20,694 nucleotides of DNA from CAZDBA01 sp964503615 (GTDB lineage: Bacteria; Planctomycetota; Planctomycetia; Pirellulales; Pirellulaceae): positions 1 to 20,694 of the forward strand of contig CAZDBA010000093.1 of the NCBI GenBank assembly GCA_964503615.1, written 5' to 3'. Made by a program: the position numbers and the translations under genes. The notes beneath the pieces are model-generated. The model worked only from the letters and a program-made list of their open reading frames with translations, had not been told where the DNA came from and did no database searches. This document shows, piece by piece, positions 1 to 6,507 of this stretch (its first letter is position 1; every line of letters starts with the position of its first letter).

Positions 1-88
1 CCGAATAACGATCTACCAGTCGCCCATACGACTCGGTGTCGCCCGATCGACTGGCTTGAACCCAACGGATCTCTTCTGCTGAAGCCAT
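1..88 (-). CDS. ECF-type RNA polymerase sigma factor, N-terminal fragment (runs off window)
   Basis: Only the first 29 codons are inside the window. They begin at the ATG at 88-86 and the frame stays open to base 1. The translation starts MASAEEIRWVQASRSGDTES and continues YGRLVDRYS. This matches the start of sigma-70 region 2 in ECF (extracytoplasmic function) sigma factors, where a stretch like 'lv..a..GD..af..Lv.ry' leads into the core-RNA-polymerase-binding helices. Such proteins direct RNA polymerase to stress or surface-related promoters, and planctomycetes carry many of them. Upstream of the ATG there is a weak purine-rich site (GAGAG, about 8 nt away). Regions 2.4 and 4, which would identify the ECF group, lie outside the window, as does any partner anti-sigma gene. 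The family call rests on a short segment and is moderately sure. Confidence 0.7.
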   Translation of the reverse strand, partial: MASAEEIRWVQASRSGDTESYGRLVDRYS

Positions 89-259
89 ATATAAAACTCT
101 CTACTGTCTAGGTTTCCTGCGAATTGGTACGGCAACAGTAAGTCGTAGCGGTTGGCCACAAAGTGACACAAATTGGTAAAAATTGGCTAGAGCAGGCGGT
201 ATGCGGGCAAATGATGGAGATAGCTGCTGATCATCTACCGGCAAACAATGACCTCGTTT

Positions 260-505
260 TCATTGCTCGACCAAGCCATGTAGCTTTTCGGCTAGTCGGT
301 GCTTTCTCGCTTTACGAGACGGGTTGGAAACGACAAGAAAGCCGGTATCCGCCCAGTCGGCAAGCCGAGCGCGAACGGTTCTCGGCTGTATGCCAAACAG
401 CGATTGAACATCGGACGCAGTGATTTCGTTTTGCCGTTGAAAGAGTGAGCGCGCTTTGCGTTGACGTGGGGACAAGGCCCGTAGGTAGTTCTGCTGAAAC
501 ATCAC
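260..505 (-). CDS. Short winged-helix protein, probable C-terminal remnant of a Fic-family protein
   Basis: An 81-residue ORF starts at GTG 505, or at ATG 502, which has an AGG about 8 nt upstream. It lies 84 bp downstream of dxs on the same strand. It begins with LSPRQRKARSLF and continues ITASDVQSLFGIQPRTVRAR, then FLVVSNPSRKARKHRLAE. This is the layout of a winged helix-turn-helix: helix 2, recognition helix, then the 'G(F/Y)L...dPsrkar.YrL' wing. In known families this wing closes many Fic (AMP-transferase) proteins. No Fic HPFxxGNGR motif is present. The frame stays open upstream of the start to a TAA at 542-544 and still reads protein-like (SRELANLPKQATV), which suggests a longer gene lost its 5' part. 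It could instead be a genuine small DNA-binding protein. The DNA-binding fold is fairly likely; the Fic origin is inference. Confidence 0.45.
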   Translation of the reverse strand: MMFQQNYLRALSPRQRKARSLFQRQNEITASDVQSLFGIQPRTVRARLADWADTGFLVVSNPSRKARKHRLAEKLHGLVEQ

Positions 506-589
506 CGTCGCCTGCTTGGGCAGATTGGCTAGCTCGCGACTTTACGTGAAAACCAATCAAAAATACTTGATCTTGATCTTACTTAGAGC

Positions 590-2524
590 TTATTGCCCGA
601 CTTTGCTTGGCGGTTGGGCATGAATCGACTCGCGCTCGAATCCGACTCGCATCGTTTCAGCGATCCCGGCCGCATCCAGTTTCAGATCGTTGTGTAGCTC
701 GGTTCGAGAAGCGTGCTCGACGAACTCGTCTGGAATTCCGATCCGCTGAAGGTGACTGGCATTGAGCCCCATTTCATTTGCGGCTTCGAGCATCGCGCTT
801 CCAAATCCGCCCATCAGCATGCCTTCTTCGACCGTCACAACGACCTTCGTTTCGGTCAAAGATCGGCGGACCATTTCTCTGTCGATCGGTTTTGCGAATC
901 TTGCGTTAACAACGCCTACGTCAAATCCTTCTGCTTGTAAAGTTTCAGCGGCTTTCATGCTTTCTGCCAATTGAGTTCCGGCAGCGATAATGACACCGTC
1001 GCTTCCCCAGCTGAGGATCTCCGATTTTCCAAGCTCAACAGGTTGAAGCGTTCGGGCGATTTCTTCGGCAGTCGTTTTGGGATACCTCAGCGAGCTGGGG
1101 GTATCGTGTTTGATCGCAAAGTCCAACATTGCTCCGATGTCGTTGGCGTCACCGGGAAGCATCACGACCATATTGGGAAAGACTCGCATGTACCCAATGT
1201 CAAAGGTTCCATGATGAGTCGGTCCGTCCGGGGCGGTTAGGCCTCCACGGTCCATTGTGAAAACGACGGGCAAGTTCTGAAGGCAGACCTCTTGGAAGAT
1301 CTGGTCATAGCTCCGCTGCAAAAACGTGCTGTAGATGTCGACGATCGGGCGAAGTCCTGTTTTACACTGCCCTGCCGCAAACGCGACTGCATGGGATTCG
1401 CAGATGCCGACATCAAAAAAGCGGTCGGGGAATTCCTCTCGGACTGGCTCCAGTTTGTTGCCTTGGCACATTGCGGCGGTAATCACAGTGACTTTGTCGT
1501 TGTGTCGCATTTGGTCAGCGATCGCGTCACGAGCGTGGTGTGTGTACGCCTTTTTCCCCGAGCTGGATTGAGGAACGGGAGTTTCGCCTTCCAGATCAAA
1601 TGCGGGAGGAGTGTGGAAGTAAACGGGATCTTCAGCCGCCGGTTTGAATCCATGTCCCTTACTAGTGATGCAGTGCAAAAGCACTGGGCCGTCAATATCG
1701 CGAACCATATTGAGGTACTTTTTGACAACCTGAATATCGTGTCCGTCGATTGGGCCAAAGTATTTAAAGCCGAAATCTTCGAACATCATTCCGCCGTGCA
1801 AGCCAGCTTTGACACCCTCTTTGATCTGCGCGAACAAACGTTCGGTTGGATCACCGAACATCGGGACCTTGTCCAAAATCTTGCCGACTTCGTTCTTGAG
1901 TCCTGTGTAAAACGGATTTGCACGGAGCTTGTCCAGATACGACGCGACGCCACCGACTCGAGGGCAAATTGACATTTCGTTGTCGTTCAGGATCACAAGC
2001 AACTTGCTCTTCATGTGACTCGCGTTGTTGATCGCTTCGAACACAATGCCAGAGGGAAAGGCGCCGTCTCCGATGACCGCAACGCTATGGTTGTCTTTGC
2101 GCCCCATTAGATCGTCACCACTGCGAAGCCCGACAGCGGTTGAAACACTGCATCCTGCGTGGCCTGTCATAAACAGGTCGTATTCGCTCTCGTTGGGATT
2201 GGGGTAGCCCATTAATCCGCCTTTGGTGCGAATCGTTTTGAATTCGTCGTAACGACCTGTAATCAGTTTCTGAGGGTAGATCTGGTGGCCTGTGTCCCAA
2301 ATCAATCGGTCGGTCCGAAAGTCGTAGGTGCTGTGCAAGGCAAGGGTCAGTTCAACAACGCCCAAGTTGGATGCAAAGTGGGCGGCGCGGAGGCTGAGCA
2401 AATTACACAGCGTTTCACGAATTTCATCAGCGACTTGTTTAAGCTGCTTGGTGGTCATCCCATGCAGTTGCATCGGTGATGTAATGCCAGGAAGAATGGG
2501 TTGCGGTTTTTCTGTTTTTGTCAT
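590..2524 (-). CDS. dxs: 1-deoxy-D-xylulose-5-phosphate synthase
   Basis: The product joins pyruvate and glyceraldehyde 3-phosphate with loss of CO2 to make 1-deoxy-D-xylulose 5-phosphate, the first committed step of the MEP isoprenoid pathway, using thiamine diphosphate and Mg2+ in the cytoplasm. The 644 residues are close to the usual 620-650. Visible in order: the N-terminal TPP-binding domain with WDTGHQIYPQK (residues 77-87), GHAGCS (121-126) and the Mg/TPP motif GDG at 152-154 followed by LNDNEMSI (179-186); the transketolase pyrimidine domain with the catalytic Glu in GICESHAVAFAAG (about residue 376) and YSTFLQRSYDQ, DRGGLTAPDGPTHHG; and a C-terminal transketolase domain. ICESHAV differs slightly from the common AEQHAV form but keeps the Glu and His. 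The ATG overlaps the stop of the upstream prenyl synthase gene (ATGA), so translation is probably coupled. The identification is secure. Confidence 0.96.
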   Translation of the reverse strand: MTKTEKPQPILPGITSPMQLHGMTTKQLKQVADEIRETLCNLLSLRAAHFASNLGVVELTLALHSTYDFRTDRLIWDTGHQIYPQKLITGRYDEFKTIRTKGGLMGYPNPNESEYDLFMTGHAGCSVSTAVGLRSGDDLMGRKDNHSVAVIGDGAFPSGIVFEAINNASHMKSKLLVILNDNEMSICPRVGGVASYLDKLRANPFYTGLKNEVGKILDKVPMFGDPTERLFAQIKEGVKAGLHGGMMFEDFGFKYFGPIDGHDIQVVKKYLNMVRDIDGPVLLHCITSKGHGFKPAAEDPVYFHTPPAFDLEGETPVPQSSSGKKAYTHHARDAIADQMRHNDKVTVITAAMCQGNKLEPVREEFPDRFFDVGICESHAVAFAAGQCKTGLRPIVDIYSTFLQRSYDQIFQEVCLQNLPVVFTMDRGGLTAPDGPTHHGTFDIGYMRVFPNMVVMLPGDANDIGAMLDFAIKHDTPSSLRYPKTTAEEIARTLQPVELGKSEILSWGSDGVIIAAGTQLAESMKAAETLQAEGFDVGVVNARFAKPIDREMVRRSLTETKVVVTVEEGMLMGGFGSAMLEAANEMGLNASHLQRIGIPDEFVEHASRTELHNDLKLDAAGIAETMRVGFERESIHAQPPSKVGQ

Positions 2525-3417
2525 TGTGACCTTTCAACTACGAACCGAGCGAGGTAGGTAAGCGGTTCGGCAGATTGTCCAAACGGTTGAAGTGCATCGA
2601 TTGCCGAATCAATCATCTGGTGGGCTCGCAGTTCACTCTCTGCGACACCCAGTACGGAGGGGTAAGTTAGTTTGCCTAGTTGCGAGTCCTTGTTGGTCCT
2701 CTTCCCCATTTTGACTTGATCACCCTTCAAATCCAACAGATCATCGACGATTTGAAAGGCTAAACCGAGGTGTTTTCCATATTTTTCCAAGCAAACGAGT
2801 TGTTTTGCGTCTGCTTTGGCAGAAATCGCCCCAAGTTTCAAGCTGGCAATTAGCAGAGCGGCTGTTTTTCGAAGGTGGATTTTCTCCAGCAATCGAATAT
2901 CAGCCTCGGCAAATTGATTCGACAAATCGTCGACTTGTCCGCCAACCAAATTCGATGAACCTGCCGCGACTGCCAAGACGTGGCAACTGGCGGCTGCTAC
3001 AGAAGGATCAGAAATCTCGGTAGCAAGTATTTCAAATGCTCTGGGAATCAAAGCATCGCCGGCAAGGATCGCTGTCGACTCATCGAATTCGATGTGACAA
3101 GTTGGCTTGCCCCTACGCATGTCATCGTCATCCATTGCTGGCAGGTCGTCATGGATCAGCGAATAAGTATGAATCATTTCCACAGCACATGCGCCGGGAA
3201 GAGAGTCTTCGATCGTACCTCCACAAATCTTTGCGGCCGTAACGGTGAGCAGGGGCCGCAAACGTTTGCCGGGTGCCAGTAAACAGTATCGAATCGCATT
3301 GCGTAATCGTTCTGGACAGTCAGTGTCAAATTGCGAATATTGATCAAGTCTTTGATCAATTAGCTTTCGAGCCGACTGAATTTCTGGCGGGAAAAGCTCG
3401 GCTTTAGAGATTGCCAT
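2521..3417 (-). CDS. ispA: Short-chain polyprenyl diphosphate synthase (farnesyl/geranylgeranyl type)
   Basis: The product condenses DMAPP or an allylic diphosphate with IPP to form farnesyl (possibly geranylgeranyl) diphosphate, a precursor of undecaprenyl phosphate, quinone tails and hopanoids or carotenoids. The 298 residues match the family. Visible: GKRLRPLL (50-57, IPP-binding), the first Asp-rich motif DDLPAMDDDDMRRGKPT (90-106), HLRKTAALL (181-189), LVGGQVDDL (158-166) and the second Asp-rich motif DDLLD (225-229), followed by KDSQLGKLTYPS. The two extra residues between the first-motif aspartates (DDxxxxD) are the bacterial type-II FPP synthase pattern. Chain length (C15 against C20) cannot be fixed by reading alone. 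The gene is upstream of dxs and overlaps it by 4 bp. In many bacteria xseB precedes ispA; no xseB-like ORF is present here. The ATG at 3417 has only a weak GGA site upstream. Confidence 0.93.
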   Translation of the reverse strand: MAISKAELFPPEIQSARKLIDQRLDQYSQFDTDCPERLRNAIRYCLLAPGKRLRPLLTVTAAKICGGTIEDSLPGACAVEMIHTYSLIHDDLPAMDDDDMRRGKPTCHIEFDESTAILAGDALIPRAFEILATEISDPSVAAASCHVLAVAAGSSNLVGGQVDDLSNQFAEADIRLLEKIHLRKTAALLIASLKLGAISAKADAKQLVCLEKYGKHLGLAFQIVDDLLDLKGDQVKMGKRTNKDSQLGKLTYPSVLGVAESELRAHQMIDSAIDALQPFGQSAEPLTYLARFVVERSQ

Positions 3418-3468
3418 CTATTTTTTCCATGACTGAGCAGCGGTCTATTAAGAAAACCGTATCTTTGA

Positions 3469-3500
3469 GAAAGCGATAACTTCCGAAAGCGATAACTTCC
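3469..3500. repeat. Perfect tandem duplication of a 16-bp unit
   Basis: The unit gaaagcgataacttcc occurs twice, head to tail, at 3469-3484 and 3485-3500. It lies about 50 bp upstream of the prenyl synthase start, in its likely leader region. Both copies are identical, which suggests a recent slippage event or a doubled binding site. No protein partner can be named. Confidence 0.85.
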
Positions 3501-3630
3501 TTGTAGGGCTCATTTTAGTCAAACGACCCAGAAACGTCCACGTGGTCCCGGCCAGAGTATCAAAGTACAAGCCGACAACGGGCGACTCGTTCAATTTGTT
3601 CGAGGTAGACATTGTGAAAATGAGTCGACA

Positions 3631-3670
3631 AAACAAAAATAGGGCGTTTTGGGAGGATCCAAAACGCCCT
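3631..3670 (-). terminator. Intrinsic (rho-independent) terminator of the polysaccharide kinase gene
   Basis: On the minus strand a perfect 11-bp stem (AGGGCGTTTTG at 3670-3660, CAAAACGCCCT at 3651-3641) encloses an 8-nt loop. It is followed directly by ATTTTTGTTT (3640-3631). The stem starts about 55 nt after the stop codon of the kinase gene, so it should end that transcript and insulate the prenyl synthase gene. Confidence 0.9.
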
Positions 3671-3724
3671 AATGAAGGTTAATTCGTACGAACTAACCTT
3701 GCCACTGGTTCAATGAAGCTCGGC

Positions 3725-6181
3725 TCATTCAATGGAATCAAAGACCTCTGGCTCCGGCTGCTGTTTGGCAGTTTGAGGCGGCACGGTAGCTTCGATTCGT
3801 TTCGGATTCTTGCGGTTCTTGGCATCTTCTTCGTAGTACTTTCCAGCATTACCTGCACCTGCACCGTAACCGTATCCGTAACCGTATCCGTATCCATAAC
3901 CGTTGTAGGCATAGCCTGCACGGTAGGCACCGTAGGTGTACTGGCTACCGTAGCCAGTTTGTTGACCAACACCGTTGACAACCAAGCCGATACAATGAGC
4001 TCCCACATTGCGAAGGATTTCAGTCGAACGCTCAGCACTAATCTTAACGTTCTTTTTGATTCGCAAGCAAAGTACCACACCGTCCACACGTGCTGAGATT
4101 GGGCACGGATCAGTAACGGCCAAAAGTGGTGGCGTATCAATGATCACAAAGTCGTACTCTTCACGCATTTGCTGAATCAATTCAGAAACTTGTGGAGAAG
4201 TACTCAGCTCAGAAGGATTGTTTGGTTTTGCACCACAAGGCATCAACGCCAAGCCTTCGATCTCTTCAACTTCGTGGACACAATCTCGCCAAAAGCTCTG
4301 GCCGCTCAACACAGTTGCGAAACCTTCATTTGACTTGATGCCAAACGTAGAGTGTTGGCGGGGACGACGCATATCGCCATCAACCAACAGGACTCGCTTG
4401 CCCGACTGTGCAATACACACAGCAAGGTTGGATGCAAGTGTTGATTTACCATCACCTGGTGTTGGGCTGGTGACCTGAATGACCGAATGCTCTTTTCCTT
4501 GCGTGTTGAAAAACAAAGAGGTTCGCACAGCTCGGAACGCTTCGGAAACCTGAGACTTAGGCCGATGGTAAGTACATATAATCGGTTCAATAAGTGAGTC
4601 CTCAACCAGATATCGCTTGCTCTGGCTGATAACAGGAACGTGTCCCATAAGGGGCAGGTTCAACTGCTTCATGACTTCGTCTGGGTTGTGGAACGTCTTG
4701 TCTGCAAGTTCAACCAAGCAACCAAGTCCGAATCCAACGAGACTACCAAGCAGTCCACCAATCGCTAAAAGAATGGGTAACTTTGGCCAAACTCGATTAC
4801 CGAAACTAGCCTCTTGAAGAGACAGGAATCGAAATCCTTCACGTTGGTCGACAGAAGAAAGACTTCCTGTTGGATCAATTTCCATGATCTTATCTTGGGC
4901 TGTCATCAATAGCCCTTCGATGTGAGCACGCTCACGAACAAGATCGTCACGTTTCTGGTTGACTTTCGCCAGTTTTTCTTCGGCTGCCACATGTTGCCGA
5001 TACTCAAGCTCTTCGTTTTTGATGTCGATTCGAGTATCTGAGATTTGGCTTTCTAAAGAGGCTAAATAACGTCGCAAGATAACTTCGTTGTCCAAGCCAA
5101 AGGCGACGTCAGTTAACGCGTCAGCTTTTTGAGCTTCTAAAGACTTTTGAAAATAGTCGATTTGTTGCTTTAAGCTTTTGATTTGAGGATGACCATCTCC
5201 TAGGCGCTGCAAACTCTCGTTTAATTGTAACACCAAGGCATCAATGTTCTGCTGGGTCCTTGCAATGGTATCTTCATCTCTGTGGGTTGATGGCGTTGAC
5301 TTTTCAGGTCTCAGGTCACCAATTTGAACTAGAGTCCAAACCATCGCATCCATTTGTTCGGGACCACTCTGGATCGCTTCTGAGATTCGTCTGGCAGAGG
5401 CAAGCCACCTATTCATTGAGTCTCGACGTGCTCTCAAGTTCTTGTTCAGCACTTCGATGTTGATTGAGTGGATGGAGCCAGAATTGCCAACTCTCGGAGC
5501 TGTGATTGAGTCACTGACCATCGCAATTTTTTCGTTGATCGCAAGGTAGTTGCTCTTAAACTGAGTCTTGACATCTTTCAGGAGATCAACAAACTTGTTC
5601 GACTCGTCCTCATACATTCGCTCGAGGTTGTCCTCGTAGGTCGAAAGCAAGTTGCTGAGAACAACTCGAGCCTCTGTAGGTTCGTATGTTTTAAAGTTCA
5701 GCTTATAGACCATGGGGTCTTCTTTGTCCGGCATGACCACCAGATTTTCCAAGACGTACTTGATTACGTCTTCTTCGCTCATGTCTTCGAAAGAAGCAAG
5801 TTGGTAAAGATCGTTCTCTTCAAAGCAACCACGGATGGTCAGTTGTGTCGGAATGATCTTGTCATGGCGAGTTATCATTTCTGCGGTACTTGGCAGCATG
5901 ACGTCACCCTTGCCAAAAGGCATCACCAATGGATCCTTAGGTTCGATTCGGACCTTTGCTTCTGACTCGTAGATCGGAGCACTTTGATAGTGAACCAAAG
6001 TCCCCAAGCCCATCCCAGCGATGAGTCCAAGAAATACAATCCACTTACGACGGCCTAAAATTCCCCAGAAGTCAAAGCCGCCCTGTTCCTCTTCACTAGT
6101 ACTGTTGAAGACAAACTGAGTTGGCCCGGAGCCCGGATGGCCCAAGGGTTGGTTAGCATGATTTGTTGAAAGCGTTTCCAT
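3725..6181 (-). CDS. Polysaccharide biosynthesis tyrosine autokinase (Wzc/GumC-type, Wzz + BY-kinase fusion)
   Basis: An inner-membrane protein of 818 residues that would control chain length and export of an extracellular polysaccharide while autophosphorylating on tyrosines. In order: a cytoplasmic N-terminus, TM1 (about 46-67, WIVFLGLIAGMGLG), a Wzz-like periplasmic part (about 70-180), a long charged, coiled-coil-like region (about 200-440), TM2 (about 474-496, ILLAIGGLLGSLVGFGLG), then the BY-kinase domain. That domain has Walker A SPTPGDGKSTLASNLA (about 569-584), Walker A' LLVDGDMRRP (about 592-601) and Walker B FVIIDTPP (about 677-684). The tail (about 738-775) is a Tyr/Gly cluster (YNGYGYGYGYGYGYG), the usual autophosphorylation site but unusually repetitive, followed by an acidic/basic end. 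The start is well supported by GGAGG 6-7 nt upstream. It is transcribed alone, with its own promoter and terminator; no glycosyltransferase genes are adjacent. The specific polysaccharide is unknown. Confidence 0.92.
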   Translation of the reverse strand: METLSTNHANQPLGHPGSGPTQFVFNSTSEEEQGGFDFWGILGRRKWIVFLGLIAGMGLGTLVHYQSAPIYESEAKVRIEPKDPLVMPFGKGDVMLPSTAEMITRHDKIIPTQLTIRGCFEENDLYQLASFEDMSEEDVIKYVLENLVVMPDKEDPMVYKLNFKTYEPTEARVVLSNLLSTYEDNLERMYEDESNKFVDLLKDVKTQFKSNYLAINEKIAMVSDSITAPRVGNSGSIHSINIEVLNKNLRARRDSMNRWLASARRISEAIQSGPEQMDAMVWTLVQIGDLRPEKSTPSTHRDEDTIARTQQNIDALVLQLNESLQRLGDGHPQIKSLKQQIDYFQKSLEAQKADALTDVAFGLDNEVILRRYLASLESQISDTRIDIKNEELEYRQHVAAEEKLAKVNQKRDDLVRERAHIEGLLMTAQDKIMEIDPTGSLSSVDQREGFRFLSLQEASFGNRVWPKLPILLAIGGLLGSLVGFGLGCLVELADKTFHNPDEVMKQLNLPLMGHVPVISQSKRYLVEDSLIEPIICTYHRPKSQVSEAFRAVRTSLFFNTQGKEHSVIQVTSPTPGDGKSTLASNLAVCIAQSGKRVLLVDGDMRRPRQHSTFGIKSNEGFATVLSGQSFWRDCVHEVEEIEGLALMPCGAKPNNPSELSTSPQVSELIQQMREEYDFVIIDTPPLLAVTDPCPISARVDGVVLCLRIKKNVKISAERSTEILRNVGAHCIGLVVNGVGQQTGYGSQYTYGAYRAGYAYNGYGYGYGYGYGYGAGAGNAGKYYEEDAKNRKNPKRIEATVPPQTAKQQPEPEVFDSIE
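3864..3902. repeat. Hexanucleotide microsatellite encoding the Gly-Tyr tail of the kinase
   Basis: About six units of ccgta(a/t)cc-type hexamers (ccgtaa, ccgtat, and a variant ccataa) run in tandem inside the kinase gene. On the coding strand each unit is GGNTAY, i.e. Gly-Tyr. Loss or gain of one unit keeps the frame but changes the number of phosphorylatable tyrosines. Confidence 0.85.
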
Positions 6182-6507
6182 AGTTATCCTCCAGTAGCAT
6201 GTCAGGGAAACGGACCGGAACGCAATTAAACCTCATTGCATTTCCGATATAAAAATTTTCCAGTGGTGAGGAACAGTATAACCTTGCGGGTTTCGTTTCT
6301 CAATCAATCAAATCTGGCAAATCTTAAATTGTCGCCCTCTCCTAAAATACCCAACGCGAAAAATCGTAAAAGACACGACGAGCTAGACATTTAGGTTGAG
6401 AATTGTAGTGATTCTAACGAGCCGCGCTCAAAGAAATCACCCAAGTCTTTACTGTTCAATCGGTTGGAGTACTCGAAAAATGCAACGAAGACTGCTAAGT
6501 TTCGAAG
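6182..6507. other. Divergent intergenic region between the polysaccharide kinase gene and mutS
   Basis: 326 bp between two divergently transcribed genes. It contains the sigma70-like promoter of the kinase gene (6275-6303) and its Shine-Dalgarno site next to 6181. For mutS no convincing promoter was found; there is only a weak AAG-type ribosome site before 6508. A small inverted repeat (agaat-N7-attct, about 6400-6416) is present but too short to interpret. Confidence 0.6.
6275..6303 (-). promoter_or_regulatory. Sigma70-like promoter of the polysaccharide kinase gene
   Basis: On the minus strand TTGAGA (6303-6298, 5/6 match to TTGACA) is followed after exactly 17 bp by TATACT (6280-6275, 5/6 match to TATAAT). 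Transcription would start near 6268, giving a leader of about 87 nt before the ATG at 6181. Element match and spacing are good; no experimental support is available. Confidence 0.6.

Larger units (their letters stand above)
3418..3724. other. Intergenic region between the kinase gene and the prenyl synthase
   Basis: About 300 bp without a gene I can support. It holds the intrinsic terminator of the upstream kinase gene (3631-3670) and a perfect 16-bp tandem duplication (3469-3500). A 62-codon minus-strand ORF (3448-3636) runs through both elements, has no recognisable features and has a 16-bp duplication inside it that would shift frame, so I do not call it. No clear sigma70 promoter for the prenyl synthase was found. 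Confidence 0.6.

Noticed and set aside
163..423. 86-codon plus-strand ORF
   Set aside because: It lies opposite the winged-helix frame, has no ribosome site, and its residues resemble no protein family.
1292..1972. 226-codon plus-strand ORF opposite dxs
   Set aside because: It is a long antisense frame produced by codon bias in dxs; the sense protein is unambiguous.
3448..3636. 62-codon minus-strand ORF before the prenyl synthase
   Set aside because: It begins just past the kinase terminator hairpin, contains the 16-bp tandem duplication and has no recognisable features.
3713..4096. 127-codon plus-strand ORF with a TVTVSVTVSV run
   Set aside because: The run is the complement of the Gly-Tyr microsatellite in the kinase gene.
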